A stretch of DNA of 64,000 nt from Bacillus sp. WMMC1349 (GTDB lineage Bacteria; Bacillota; Bacilli; Bacillales; Bacillaceae), in the NCBI RefSeq assembly GCF_013155385.1, contig NZ_JABJUQ010000007.1:2648001-2712000 (forward strand). The letters are read 5' to 3'. The notes under the pieces are model-generated. The model searched no databases. It saw only the letters and a list, made by a program, of their open reading frames with translations, and was not told the DNA's origin. Below, one piece after another: positions 17,467 through 27,873 of the stretch (positions within the stretch are counted from its first letter, which is position 1; each line of letters opens with the position of its first letter). The translations under genes were made by a program, and so were the position numbers.

Positions 17467-18735
17467 TTACATGTTTTTAATGAGTTCATCCCCAAACTCA
17501 GAACATTTGACTTCTGTTGCACCTTCCATCAAGCGCGCAAAGTCATAAGTGACTACTTTAGACGCAATTGTTTTTTCCATCGCTTTTATAACGAGATCTG
17601 CAGCCTCATTCCAGTTTAAATGTTCAAGAAGCAAAACGCCAGAAAGAATAACCGAAGATGGATTCACCTTGTCAAGCCCAGCATATTTAGGAGCAGTTCC
17701 GTGAGTCGCTTCAAAAATAGCGTGTCCAGTTTCATAATTGATGTTTGCTCCAGGTGCAATCCCAATTCCACCAACTTGAGCTGCAAGGGCATCAGAAATA
17801 TAATCACCATTTAAATTCATTGTTGCCACAACATCGAATTCAGCTGGGCGAGTCAAAATTTGTTGAAGGAAAATATCAGCGATGCTGTCTTTGATAATGA
17901 TTTTCCCAGCTGCTTCAGCTTCACTTTGCGCCTGATTAGCTGCATCTTTGCCATCCTTTTCAGCAATGCGATCATACTCCGCCCATGTAAACACTTGATC
18001 GGCAAATTCTTTTTCAGCTACCTCATATCCCCAATTTTTAAAGGCACCTTCAGTATACTTCATGATATTTCCTTTATGAACAAGGGTCACAGATTTGCGG
18101 TCGTTTTCAATTGCATATTCAATTGCAGCTCTAACAAGTCTTGATGTTCCTTCTTCTGAGACCGGTTTAATTCCGATTCCTGAAGTTTCTGGAAAACGGA
18201 TTTTATTAACGCCAAGTTCATTTTTTAGGAAAGTAATTAATTTCTCAACCTCTTTGGAGCCTTTGGCATATTCAATGCCAGCATAAATATCTTCTGTATT
18301 TTCGCGAAAGATGACCATATCCGTATCTTCAGGACGCTTAACAGGAGAAGGTACACCGGTGAAGTAGCGAACCGGCCTTAAACACGTAAACAAATCAAGT
18401 TCCTGTCTGAGTGCGACGTTCAATGAACGAATTCCGCCTCCCACCGGAGTTGTTAAAGGACCTTTAATTGCGATAAAGTACTCACGAATGGTGTCCAGTG
18501 TTTCTTTCGGAAGCCATTCACCTGTTTTGTTGAACGCTTTTTCTCCAGCATATACTTCTTTCCAGGTGATTTTCTTCTCACCTTTATACGCTTTTTCTAC
18601 AGCTGCTTCTAAAACTTTTGAAGCAGCTCTCCAAATATCAGGGCCTGTTCCATCCCCTTCAATAAACGGGATAATTGGATGATTTGGAACATTTAATACT
18701 CCGCTAGAGACTGTAATTTTTTCACCTTGTGTCAC
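17467..18735 (-). CDS. icd: NADP-dependent isocitrate dehydrogenase
   Basis: Oxidative decarboxylation of isocitrate to 2-oxoglutarate. 422 residues from the GTG at 18735; GGGAGG precedes it by 7 nt. The longer frame's ATG at 18750 overlaps that ribosome site, so it is rejected. The substrate loop [12 protein letters not shown] contains the serine equivalent to the E. coli phosphorylation site; [19 protein letters not shown] is the cofactor region. It sits 104 nt after citZ. Confidence 0.97.
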   Translation of the reverse strand: MTQGEKITVSSGVLNVPNHPIIPFIEGDGTGPDIWRAASKVLEAAVEKAYKGEKKITWKEVYAGEKAFNKTGEWLPKETLDTIREYFIAIKGPLTTPVGGGIRSLNVALRQELDLFTCLRPVRYFTGVPSPVKRPEDTDMVIFRENTEDIYAGIEYAKGSKEVEKLITFLKNELGVNKIRFPETSGIGIKPVSEEGTSRLVRAAIEYAIENDRKSVTLVHKGNIMKYTEGAFKNWGYEVAEKEFADQVFTWAEYDRIAEKDGKDAANQAQSEAEAAGKIIIKDSIADIFLQQILTRPAEFDVVATMNLNGDYISDALAAQVGGIGIAPGANINYETGHAIFEATHGTAPKYAGLDKVNPSSVILSGVLLLEHLNWNEAADLVIKAMEKTIASKVVTYDFARLMEGATEVKCSEFGDELIKNM

Positions 18736-18839
18736 GATAAAACCTCCCATAAAATATGTAATAAACTTCGGTATTCATAGTTTAAAAAGAACAGTGAAAG
18801 AGGCCAGCCAAATATTACGGCAACCTCCTGCGCAAATTA

Positions 18840-19958
18840 TCAGCTTCTTTCCTCAATCGGAATGAATGTCTGCATGTTTGGTCCTGTGTAATCAGCCCGC
18901 GGGCGTATTAAGCGGTTATTTTCATATTGTTCTAGAATATGAGCTAACCAACCTGATACTCTGCTAATGGCGAAAATTGGTGTAAACAGGTCATGATCGA
19001 TTCCCAAGCTATGATAAACTGATGCCGAGTAAAAGTCTACATTTGGCGGCAGCTTTTTTTCTGATCTGACGATTTCCTCTGCCCGTTCAGATATCTCAAA
19101 CCATTTGCTCTCACCGGTTAAATTCGTTAACCGCCTGCTCATTTCCTTCAAGTGTTTTGCCCGTGGATCTCCTTGACGGTAGACGCGATGACCGAAACCC
19201 ATAATCTTTTCTTTTTTTCTGAGTTTAGCTCGTATATACGGCTCTGCGTTTTCCACTTCTCCGATTTCTGCAAGCATTTTCATGACGGCTTCATTTGCGC
19301 CGCCGTGCAGTGGACCTTTTAAAGCGCTAATAGCGGCTGTTACACCTGAATAAATATCTGAAAGTGTAGCCACACATACCCTAGCTGTAAAAGTAGATGC
19401 ATTCAGCTCATGATCAGCATGAAGAATCAATGCTTTATCAAAAGCTTCCACTTCAACAGGTGTAGGTTCTTTTCCATTTAACATGTAGAGAAAATTTGCG
19501 GCAAAGCTAAGCTTAGGGTTTGGTTCGATAGGGTCAAGTCCTTTGCGGATTCTTGAAAAAGCAGCGACAATTCCCGGCATCTTTGCTTGCAGACGTACTG
19601 CTTTCCTGTAATTTGCATCCGCATCCATTTGATCCGCGTCTTCGTCCAATAGGCCCAATAATGAAACGGCTGTACGAAGCGCTGCCATCGGATGGACTTT
19701 CTCATTGGTACAGGATTTAAAATGATCGATTAGCTGTTTGGGGATGCCAGCTTGATCTGAAAGTTGGTGTTTGAGCTCAGCAAGCTCCTCTTTGTTTGGC
19801 AACCTTAAATGCCAAAGCAAATAAATGATTTCTTCAAAACTGGCTTTTTCCGTCAATTCATCAATATTATACCCTACATATGTAAGGGTATCATCAATAA
19901 TTGAACTAACTGATGATGAAGTAGCGACTACCCCTTCTAGTCCGCGAGTTGCTGTCAT
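18840..19958 (-). CDS. citZ: Citrate synthase II (major)
   Basis: Condenses acetyl-CoA and oxaloacetate. 372 residues from the ATG at 19958 (MTATRGLEGV), the B. subtilis CitZ length. An AAAGGGAGA site supports this start over the 38-codon upstream extension. Catalytic residues sit in GPLHGGANE, MGFGHRVYR and PPNVDFYSA. It heads citZ-icd-mdh and is preceded by a long leader with a hairpin and a short ORF. Confidence 0.97.
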   Translation of the reverse strand: MTATRGLEGVVATSSSVSSIIDDTLTYVGYNIDELTEKASFEEIIYLLWHLRLPNKEELAELKHQLSDQAGIPKQLIDHFKSCTNEKVHPMAALRTAVSLLGLLDEDADQMDADANYRKAVRLQAKMPGIVAAFSRIRKGLDPIEPNPKLSFAANFLYMLNGKEPTPVEVEAFDKALILHADHELNASTFTARVCVATLSDIYSGVTAAISALKGPLHGGANEAVMKMLAEIGEVENAEPYIRAKLRKKEKIMGFGHRVYRQGDPRAKHLKEMSRRLTNLTGESKWFEISERAEEIVRSEKKLPPNVDFYSASVYHSLGIDHDLFTPIFAISRVSGWLAHILEQYENNRLIRPRADYTGPNMQTFIPIEERS

Positions 19959-20046
19959 ATACATCTCTCCCTTTTTTAAGTTTCCCCTATAAAAAATAAA
20001 ACTGCAGTACGGAGTGATGACAATGCAACATGGTACACTCTCTTTT

Positions 20047-20115
20047 TTACCCCAAAAAGAAAATGCTTTCATTATTTTGTTTTACAAATAAAACAATCAT
20101 GTTGTCATATCCCAT
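20047..20115 (-). CDS. Candidate citZ leader peptide
   Basis: A 22-codon ORF (begins MGYDNMIVLFVK) in the citZ leader. CGGAGG lies exactly 5 nt before its ATG, a stronger site than that of citZ itself. It ends 88 nt before citZ. No run of one amino acid is obvious, so classical attenuation is not evident. Whether it is translated is unknown. Confidence 0.4.
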   Translation of the reverse strand: MGYDNMIVLFVKQNNESIFFLG

Positions 20116-20129
20116 TCAATCCTCCGATC

Positions 20130-20149
20130 AGCTTAATGAAGATTAAGCT
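20130..20149 (-). promoter_or_regulatory. Perfect stem-loop at the 5' end of the citZ transcript
   Basis: Eight uninterrupted pairs (AGCTTAAT/ATTAAGCT) around the tetraloop CTTC on the minus strand. With the -10 at 20157-20162, transcription should start near 20150, placing the hairpin at the very 5' end. It could stabilise the mRNA or bind a regulator. Aconitase binding to the citZ leader is reported in B. subtilis; linking it to this hairpin is inference. Confidence 0.55.
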
Positions 20150-20156
20150 TATTTTT

Positions 20157-20185
20157 ATTATAAACAATTATCAGATAAATTTGTA
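20157..20185 (-). promoter_or_regulatory. Likely citZ promoter region
   Basis: Perfect TATAAT (20157-20162) on the minus strand, with a poor -35 (TACAAA, 17-nt spacing). Overlapping ATAA/TTAT dyads at about 20158-20178 resemble CcpC-type sites, but the spacing does not match the ATAA-N7-TTAT consensus exactly. Confidence 0.45.
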
Positions 20186-20451
20186 GGTTTTTAACCGAAA
20201 ATGCTTATAAGGCTTAATGAATCAATGATTTCACTTCACTCATCACAGTCAAATCCCTTGTTGAATCATGTCTGATTCCGTATTTATTTGCAGAAATTTT
20301 TAATAGAAAGATTTTAATAATTGTGAACAAACGCAACTCTTTTGTTTTTCAATATAAGAAAAATTTATTTCTTTATATAATTTTTACCTATAATAAATTT
20401 TTGAACTTCTCCTAAGTACAGAGCACTGAAGTTAAATCGTAGGATCACATT
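20186..20451. other. Non-coding stretch between citZ promoter and ytwI terminator
   Basis: AT-rich sequence with no convincing ORF. A short TTATAA dyad lies near 20205. I see no other signal. Confidence 0.4.
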
Positions 20452-20486
20452 AAAAACTGCACCCCTATCATGATTGGGGTACAGTT
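20452..20486 (-). terminator. Terminator after ytwI
   Basis: AACTGTACCCC pairs with GGGGTGCAGTT across a 10-nt loop, followed by TTTTTAA on the minus strand, directly after the ytwI stop. Confidence 0.85.
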
Positions 20487-20488
20487 GG

Positions 20489-20953
20489 CTAAGCGGTGAA
20501 ATATTGAACAACTTGCATCACAAAATAGGCGATACCAGCCCCGATTAAAGGACCGACAGCGATCCCATTAAATAGAGCAACAGCAAGGATCGTTCCAAAC
20601 ACAAGTGCTGTCGTGATATGCGGATCTTCCGCAAGCAGGATAATACCATTTTTAGCGATCAAAGCAACGAGAACACCAGCGCCGAGAGCGATCCAAGCAT
20701 AATATGATTTCATCGCTTCAACAAGCTGTTTAAAACCGATATCTCCCGTTGCAATAGGGACAAGAACGGCTATTGTAATCACAGTTACCCCCCAATGAAT
20801 TCCCTTTGTTTGAATGGTGGGAAACCATTTTTGATCAAGACCTATGAGTTTGATCACTAAAAGAACAGATACAGCTATGATTAAAGACTGGTTTTTCGCT
20901 AGAAAACCAATCCCTAGTAAAAGAAGCAAAAATAAATTGGCTTGAGTAAACAT
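20489..20953 (-). CDS. ytwI: DUF441 (UPF0756) membrane protein YtwI
   Basis: A 154-residue membrane protein with four to five hydrophobic spans and the conserved TIAVLVPIATGDIGF segment of the DUF441 family. Function is unknown. The ATG at 20953 (MFTQANLF) follows a GGAG site by 9 nt; the upstream in-frame start lies inside that site. It is divergent from ytvI. Confidence 0.85.
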   Translation of the reverse strand: MFTQANLFLLLLLGIGFLAKNQSLIIAVSVLLVIKLIGLDQKWFPTIQTKGIHWGVTVITIAVLVPIATGDIGFKQLVEAMKSYYAWIALGAGVLVALIAKNGIILLAEDPHITTALVFGTILAVALFNGIAVGPLIGAGIAYFVMQVVQYFTA

Positions 20954-21050
20954 TTGTTTCATCTCCATTTTTTTATACCTTTTTCATAATAACAGGTCTC
21001 ATGAATAAAATGAAAAATAGGACACGCTTTTTGATCGGAGGATAATAGAA

Positions 21051-22160
21051 GTGAATCAACCTTATTTAGCAATTGCGTTTCGGGCTGGTTATGTACTATT
21101 TGTGATAGCAGCAGTCGGAACTGCCGGCTACTATTCTTTTTCAGTTATTTATCCTTTTCTTTTCGCGCTTATTCTTGCTGTTATCATCAATCCTGTTGTT
21201 GAGTGGTTTGAACAGCGCACAGGTTTTTCAAGAGGTATCAATGTTTTGATCGTTCTAAGTGGGTTTTTAATTGCAGGATTTGGACTTTTGACTTTGATTA
21301 TTGCGGAAATTGTTTCTGGTACGGCATACTTAGCTAAAATGCTGCCCGTTCAGCTTAACAAAGTTGCGATTTACAGTGAAGCATTTTTCACAAATCAGAT
21401 CATGCCACTTTACAATCAGTTTGCCGCATTTTTTGACGGCCTTGAAGCAGATCAGCAAGAATCCATTATTGCTCAAATTCAACACCTAACCAGTAAAATC
21501 ACCTCAAGTACTGCTTCGTTACTATCCATCATTCTTGAATCTGTGTCTCATTTTTTTGCATTTCTTCCCAACACAGCAGCTGCACTGATGATTTCCTTAT
21601 TAGCTACATTTTTTATAAGCAAGGATTTTTACAAATTTACAAATGGGATTCAAGTTGCTTTACCGGAACGCCTGCTTATAGGAGCCAGAGCTGTCTACAT
21701 TGAATTAAAAAAAGCTTTGAGCGGTTTTTTGAAGGCGCAGCTCACACTTGTCGGTATCACAATGCTCCTTGTCTTGATCGGTCTTTTGCTGTTACAAGTC
21801 AATCATGCATTTACAATTGCGTTTTTTACTGGACTTATTGATCTTCTTCCATATTTAGGCGCAGGGTCTGTTTTTGTTCCCTGGATTTTATATTTAGTAC
21901 TGACAAAACAATTGCCACTTGCGATTAGTATTGGAGTTTTGTACACTGTTGTTCTGCTCGTCAGGCAACTTGCTGAACCGAAAATATTAAGCAAGTCGAT
22001 CGGGCTTCATCCGTTGGGGGCATTAGTTGCACTTTTTGCCGGTTTCAAACTGTTCGGGTTTTTCGGGCTGATGATAGGACCAGCTCTTTTCGTTGTGATT
22101 CAGGCTTTCATTCATACCGGGATTTGCAAAGACATATGGCTTTTTATTAAAGGAAAGTAA
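21051..22160 (+). CDS. ytvI: Sporulation integral membrane protein YtvI (AI-2E exporter family)
   Basis: A 369-residue polytopic protein of the AI-2E/PerM family, with about eight spans, a soluble segment between spans 3 and 4 (about 90-160), and the family's C-terminal PYLGAG and EPKILSKSIGLHPLG motifs. B. subtilis YtvI is linked to sporulation. The start is GTG behind GGAGGATAATAGAA. It is one of few plus-strand genes here. The transported substrate is unknown. Confidence 0.85.
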   Translation: MNQPYLAIAFRAGYVLFVIAAVGTAGYYSFSVIYPFLFALILAVIINPVVEWFEQRTGFSRGINVLIVLSGFLIAGFGLLTLIIAEIVSGTAYLAKMLPVQLNKVAIYSEAFFTNQIMPLYNQFAAFFDGLEADQQESIIAQIQHLTSKITSSTASLLSIILESVSHFFAFLPNTAAALMISLLATFFISKDFYKFTNGIQVALPERLLIGARAVYIELKKALSGFLKAQLTLVGITMLLVLIGLLLLQVNHAFTIAFFTGLIDLLPYLGAGSVFVPWILYLVLTKQLPLAISIGVLYTVVLLVRQLAEPKILSKSIGLHPLGALVALFAGFKLFGFFGLMIGPALFVVIQAFIHTGICKDIWLFIKGK

Positions 22161-22206
22161 AAAAATAAACGACAATCCGCTTTATCAGCAGGCTGCCGCC
22201 CCTAGT

Positions 22207-22593
22207 TTATTTGATAATTTTTACCCGTCTTCTATCAGACATCCTCTTTAATTTACGGGATAAGAATGGCTTTAGTCTGTTTCGGGACAACGGAAGCAAG
22301 AGCAGCAAACCGATCAAATCTGATACAAATCCAGGCAGGAGAAGCAATATACCACCAATAAAGATACAGAGCCCATCTAAAATCGCATCTCCTGGCATTT
22401 TTCCATATTGAAGATCGCGCTGAACTTTATGGTAAACCTCTATACCCTGTTTTTTGGCAAGGACTGCTCCTAAAAAACCTGTCAAAATAATGAGCAACAC
22501 TGTTGGCAAAATACCGATCCAGTTTGCAGACAATAAGAACAGACCGATTTCACTTGCAGGAACGATGACAAGAACCAATAAAAAAAGCTTCAT
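22207..22593 (-). CDS. fxsA: FxsA family membrane protein
   Basis: A 128-residue protein with three to four hydrophobic segments and the FxsA signature: PASEIGLFLLS near the start and GFVSDLIGLLLLLPLSR in the middle, then a basic tail (RRRVKIIK). E. coli FxsA counters F-exclusion of phage T7; the role in Bacillus is unclear. ATG at 22593 follows TGAGGTG. It is convergent with ytvI. Confidence 0.85.
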   Translation of the reverse strand: MKLFLLVLVIVPASEIGLFLLSANWIGILPTVLLIILTGFLGAVLAKKQGIEVYHKVQRDLQYGKMPGDAILDGLCIFIGGILLLLPGFVSDLIGLLLLLPLSRNRLKPFLSRKLKRMSDRRRVKIIK

Positions 22594-22667
22594 TGTTTTC
22601 ACCTCAGAAGTCCTTTAAGAACGTGAATAACTAACTGCCCTTATCATACTTTATTTTTCTCTAACTG

Positions 22668-22701
22668 TAAAAAAAGAAGGGAACTGATCCCTTCTTTTTT
22701 C
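22668..22701 (-). terminator. Terminator after pyk
   Basis: AAGAAGGGA/TCCCTTCTT stem with flanking A and T runs, usable on both strands; it directly follows pyk. Confidence 0.85.
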
Positions 22702-22710
22702 ACTTAAGCA

Positions 22711-24468
22711 TTAAAGTACGCTGGCATGTCCTTTGTAGACAACACCCCGAGCGGAGTCAACTGTGATATCTTCTCCAGCTGTTAAAATCGAAGTTGCTTT
22801 TTCTGCTCCGACGATAACAGGGATACCAAGACTTAGGCCAACAACTGCCGCATGGCTTGTTAAGCCGCCTTCTTCCGTAATAAGGGCTGATGCTTTTTCA
22901 AGAGCTCCAATCATATCGCGATCAGTAGATTTTGTTACTAATACGGCCCCTTGTTTCATTTTTTCAGCTGCTTCTTTTGCATTGTGAGCAACAACCACTT
23001 CGCCAAACGCAGATTTACGTCCAACGCCTTGACCTTTAACAATTGCATCGCCAACAACCAACACTTTCATTAAGTTGGTTGTACCTGCTTCACCAACAGC
23101 ACCAGCTGTAATGACAACTAGGTCACCATTGTTGACTAGACCGCTTTCAAGTGATCTTTGAACTGCATTTTCAAGCATTTCATCTGTTGATTTGTGGTTT
23201 TGTCCACTTTTTGCAAAAACACCAAAAACAAGAGCCAATTTTCTTGACACAGAATCATCTACCGTCACCGCTACAATCGGTGCTTTTGGACGATATTTAG
23301 AAATCATTCTTGCTGTATGTCCGCTCTCAGTAGGTGCAACAATTGCTGCTACTCCCAAGTTAATTGCTGTATGTGCAACAGATTGTCCGATCGCATCTGT
23401 AATTGAAATGCCAACTTGTTTGCTTCTAGCAGAAAGGATTTTTTTGTGATTGAGCGCTTCTTCTGCACGTGACGCAATATTGTGCATTGTTTGAACCGCC
23501 TCTACTGGATAATTTCCAGCTGCTGTTTCACCAGAAAGCATGATCGCATCAGTGCCATCAAAGATTGCATTTGCAACGTCACTTGCTTCAGCGCGTGTTG
23601 GGCGTGGGTTGCGTTGCATACTGTCAAGCATTTGCGTTGCTGTAATAACAGGTTTACCTAACGTATTACATTTTTTAATCAAGTCTTTTTGAACGAGTGG
23701 AACTTCCTCAGCAGGAATTTCAACACCTAAGTCACCGCGGGCAACCATTAGACCATCTGATACGTCAAGAATGCGGTCGATATTGTCGACACCTTCCTGA
23801 TTTTCAATTTTTGGAATGATTTGAATGTCAGTTGCTTCATGTTTTTCAAGCAATTCGCGAATTTCAAGAACATCTGATGGGCGACGTACAAAAGATGCTG
23901 CGATAAAATCAATACCTTGCTCAATTCCGAAAACGATATCTTGCGCATCTTTTTCGGTGATGCCTGGAAGATTAACACTAACACCTGGCACATTGACACC
24001 TTTTTTGTTTTTCAAGACTCCACTGTTAAGTACCTTTGTCAAAATTTCACGCTTGTCCGCTCTTACTTCAATGACTTCAAGTCCGATTAATCCATCATCA
24101 AGTAAAATGGTTGAACCTTTTGTTACGTCATCTACTAAACCTTCATACGTAACAGAAAATTTTTCAGGTGTTCCGCTTACTTCGTCCATTGAAACGATCA
24201 CTTCAGAACCTGTATTCAGTTCGATAGCATCATTTTCCATATTGTGCGTGCGAATTTCTGGGCCTTTTGTATCAAGAAGAATACCGATATCTTTTCCAAG
24301 TTTGTTCGCTGCTTCTCTGATGTTTTTAATTCTTGCGGCATGTTCTTCATGATTTCCATGAGAAAAATTGAGCCGAGCTACATTCATTCCTGCTTCCATT
24401 AGTTGTGTAAGCTTTTCAATACTTTCACTTGCCGGACCAATTGTACAAACGATTTTTGTCTTTCTCAT
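22711..24468 (-). CDS. pyk: Pyruvate kinase
   Basis: Last glycolytic step. 585 residues, the long Bacillus form. The N-terminal TIM-barrel kinase has [12 protein letters not shown], the [14 protein letters not shown] loop and the signature [14 protein letters not shown]-terminal PEP-utiliser-like mobile domain includes [19 protein letters not shown] and is catalytically dispensable in related enzymes. It lies 25 nt after pfkA, so the two form an operon, as in B. subtilis. Confidence 0.97.
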   Translation of the reverse strand: MRKTKIVCTIGPASESIEKLTQLMEAGMNVARLNFSHGNHEEHAARIKNIREAANKLGKDIGILLDTKGPEIRTHNMENDAIELNTGSEVIVSMDEVSGTPEKFSVTYEGLVDDVTKGSTILLDDGLIGLEVIEVRADKREILTKVLNSGVLKNKKGVNVPGVSVNLPGITEKDAQDIVFGIEQGIDFIAASFVRRPSDVLEIRELLEKHEATDIQIIPKIENQEGVDNIDRILDVSDGLMVARGDLGVEIPAEEVPLVQKDLIKKCNTLGKPVITATQMLDSMQRNPRPTRAEASDVANAIFDGTDAIMLSGETAAGNYPVEAVQTMHNIASRAEEALNHKKILSARSKQVGISITDAIGQSVAHTAINLGVAAIVAPTESGHTARMISKYRPKAPIVAVTVDDSVSRKLALVFGVFAKSGQNHKSTDEMLENAVQRSLESGLVNNGDLVVITAGAVGEAGTTNLMKVLVVGDAIVKGQGVGRKSAFGEVVVAHNAKEAAEKMKQGAVLVTKSTDRDMIGALEKASALITEEGGLTSHAAVVGLSLGIPVIVGAEKATSILTAGEDITVDSARGVVYKGHASVL

Positions 24469-24493
24469 TATTTCTTCCTCCTCGGGTTATCCA

Positions 24494-25471
<978 letters not shown>

Positions 25472-25496
25472 TTATATAAAATTACCTTAACACGAT

Positions 25497-25546
25497 CATT
25501 GTTTCAAAAACAATGAAAAAGGGATGTAGTCTTTCCCAAGTCCCTT
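25497..25546 (-). promoter_or_regulatory. Two stem-loops in the pfkA-pyk leader
   Basis: On the minus strand a six-pair AAGGGA/TCCCTT hairpin (25519-25546) is followed by a T tract, like a weak terminator. Next comes an eight-pair CATTGTTT/AAACAATG hairpin (25497-25515). Both sit between a TATAAT at 25560-25565 and the pfkA start, so attenuation is possible. Confidence 0.4.
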
Positions 25547-25663
25547 CTAAACCCTAATTATTATACAATTAAATAGAAAATTTTTAAATAAATTTTAAAC
25601 AAACTCTTTGAAAAACCCCAGTAAAATGACACAATCCTTTCACTTTCTCTGCCGTTTATAAAA

Positions 25664-25697
25664 AAACAAACGTAAGCCAAAGGCCTTACGTTTGTTT
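25664..25697 (-). terminator. Terminator after accD-accA
   Basis: Thirteen-pair stem AAACAAACGTAAG/CTTACGTTTGTTT with a T run on the minus strand, overlapping the accA stop. Confidence 0.9.
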
Positions 25698-26673
25698 ATT
25701 CTACCCCAATAAATTGATTTTCAGTCGATATTTTTCCAATTAATTTATACTTATTATACCTTTGTTGGATCAGCTCATTTTTAGTCAATTGTCTTAACGA
25801 TTTAAGCGTTTGTTTTAATGTCTCATCAATGTACTCGGCTTGCCTTTTCAAATCGCGATGTGCCCCGCCTCTTACTTCTTTTATAATATCATCGATAATA
25901 TCTAAACTCTTAAGGTCGGGTGCTGTAATTTTCATTGTTTCAGCTGCTTTTTGGGCAAGTCCTGAATCTTTCCAAAGTATTGCTGCAGCTCCTTCTGGAG
26001 AGATCACTGAATAGGTTGAATTTTCCAGCATCATCAGACGGTTTGCAACACCGAGAGCAAGTGCTCCACCGCTACCGCCTTCACCGATAACGAGAGAAAT
26101 GACCGGCACAGACAGTCCTGCCATTTCAAAAAGGTTTTTAGCAATGGCTTCACTTTGACCTCTTTCTTCAGCTGCCTTTCCCGGATAGGCTCCCTTCGTA
26201 TCAATAAAGCAAATAATCGGTCTATTAAATTTATCGGCTTGCTTCATCAATCTCAGCGCTTTACGGTACCCTTCAGGATGCGGCATTCCAAAATTACGGC
26301 GGATATTTTCTTTTGTATCCTTGCCACGCTGGTGACCAATGACTGTAACAGGAAGACCGTGAAACTTAGCAATCCCGCATACAATTGCTTCATCATCACC
26401 GAAATAACGATCGCCATGGCATTCAAAAAAATCGGTGAAGAGATGTTCGATATAATCAAGTGTTGTTGGACGATTTGGATGCCTTGCAATCTGGACTCTG
26501 TCCCAGGCTTTTAAGTTTGAATAAATATCTTCTTCAAGCTTTTTCAGACGGTTTTCCAGTTTTGTTATTTCAGAACTCAAATCCATATCCGAATCTTGTG
26601 TGAACTTTTTTAGTTCAGCAATTTTATCACGAAGCTCAATCACAGGTTTTTCAAATTCTAATTCTCCAGCCAT
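25696..26673 (-). CDS. accA: Acetyl-CoA carboxylase, carboxyltransferase alpha subunit
   Basis: With AccD it transfers the carboxyl group from biotin to acetyl-CoA, giving malonyl-CoA for fatty-acid synthesis. 325 residues, as in B. subtilis. The crotonase-fold core includes [19 protein letters not shown] and [17 protein letters not shown], the oxyanion-forming glycines. Its start overlaps the accD end by 16 nt, indicating coupled synthesis of the two subunits. Confidence 0.97.
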   Translation of the reverse strand: MAGELEFEKPVIELRDKIAELKKFTQDSDMDLSSEITKLENRLKKLEEDIYSNLKAWDRVQIARHPNRPTTLDYIEHLFTDFFECHGDRYFGDDEAIVCGIAKFHGLPVTVIGHQRGKDTKENIRRNFGMPHPEGYRKALRLMKQADKFNRPIICFIDTKGAYPGKAAEERGQSEAIAKNLFEMAGLSVPVISLVIGEGGSGGALALGVANRLMMLENSTYSVISPEGAAAILWKDSGLAQKAAETMKITAPDLKSLDIIDDIIKEVRGGAHRDLKRQAEYIDETLKQTLKSLRQLTKNELIQQRYNKYKLIGKISTENQFIGVE

Positions 26674-27533
26674 TCATGGTCACCTCCCTTTTGATGAATG
26701 TCCAAAATAAGACGAAGCGTTTTTTTCATGTCGGCTCTATGAACAACGGAATCAAGCTGACCGTGTTTCAATAAAAATTCAGCGGTCTGGAAATCTTCAG
26801 GTAGCTCTTCGCGAATCGTTTGTTCAATAATTCGCCGACCAGCAAAACCGATCAATGCACCTGGTTCAGCAAGGTTGTAGTCGCCGAGAGAGGCAAAGCT
26901 TGCTGAAACCCCCCCTGTTGTCGGATGGGTCATAACTGAAATCATGAGGCCACTTTCTTCACTGAACAGTTTTAATGCAGAGCTTGTTTTTGCCATCTGC
27001 ATCAAACTGAGAAGCCCTTCTTGCATTCTCGCTCCTCCTGAAGCGGTAAAAATGATAAAAGGAATTTTTTCTTCCCGTGCCTTTTCAATTGCTAATGTGA
27101 TTTTTTCCCCTACAACTGATCCCATGCTTCCCATTCTAAAGGTCGAATCCATCACGGCAACAACAGCTGGCAAGCCTTCAATTGTTCCTTTCCCAGTCAC
27201 AACTGCTTCATTTAAAGCCGTCTTCTTGCGGTCATTTTCCAATTTTTCCATATAACCTGGGAATTGAAGCGGATTTTCTGAAATCATGTCTTGATTAAAC
27301 TCTTCAAATGATTGATCATCAAGAATGCTTTTGATTCTTTGCTTCGCATTCATTTGAAAATGATATCCGCAATTGATGCAGACTCTTAAATTTTTATCCA
27401 GCTCTTTTGTGAGCATAATTTTTTTACAATCAGGACATTTTGTCATGATGCCTTCCGGTACATCCTGCATGACTTTTTCCGCAGGAACAGAAGCGTATTT
27501 TTTCTTCTTTTTACTAAATATATCCTTTAACAA
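26658..27533 (-). CDS. accD: Acetyl-CoA carboxylase, carboxyltransferase beta subunit
   Basis: Partner of AccA, 291 residues. The N-terminal zinc ribbon has C33, C36, C52 and C55, preceded by a lysine-rich stretch. The carboxyltransferase core has [10 protein letters not shown] and [14 protein letters not shown]. It is first in the accDA operon. I saw no obvious FapR-type palindrome directly upstream. Confidence 0.97.
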   Translation of the reverse strand: MLKDIFSKKKKKYASVPAEKVMQDVPEGIMTKCPDCKKIMLTKELDKNLRVCINCGYHFQMNAKQRIKSILDDQSFEEFNQDMISENPLQFPGYMEKLENDRKKTALNEAVVTGKGTIEGLPAVVAVMDSTFRMGSMGSVVGEKITLAIEKAREEKIPFIIFTASGGARMQEGLLSLMQMAKTSSALKLFSEESGLMISVMTHPTTGGVSASFASLGDYNLAEPGALIGFAGRRIIEQTIREELPEDFQTAEFLLKHGQLDSVVHRADMKKTLRLILDIHQKGGDHEWLEN

Positions 27534-27873
27534 ACGATTACCTCCCTTTTCTGAAGGGTTTCTTCAAATATGCCTGTCCTGTTTTTTTAACTAGGGACTA
27601 CACTATACCGAAACTATTGTACTTTTTTTGTCAAACGGTGTCATCCTCCATTCGACATTTTTTAATCGGCAAATGGGTCATGAAGGTTTCCAGAGTTAAT
27701 CCTGATAAATTGATATATAAGCCTTGGCAGCGAATACAAAACCCTGTAAAACAAATTAAAAAAAATTTTAATTTAAATCGCGATCGCGAATCGTGATACT
27801 TGAGAAACAGCGCGTAATGACTCTTGATTTAAATCATCACGCGCTGATGAGAATATAATGATAATAATAAGAG
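27534..27873. other. accD upstream region with two palindromes
   Basis: The stretch between accD and ytsJ holds no ORF I would call. It contains the 12-bp perfect palindrome TCGCGATCGCGA (27778-27789). Just right of it is a long imperfect inverted repeat (27808-27846: CAGCGCGTAATGA against TCATCACGCGCTG). The inverted repeat lies past ytsJ and has only a short T tract, so it may be a weak terminator. Confidence 0.5.
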
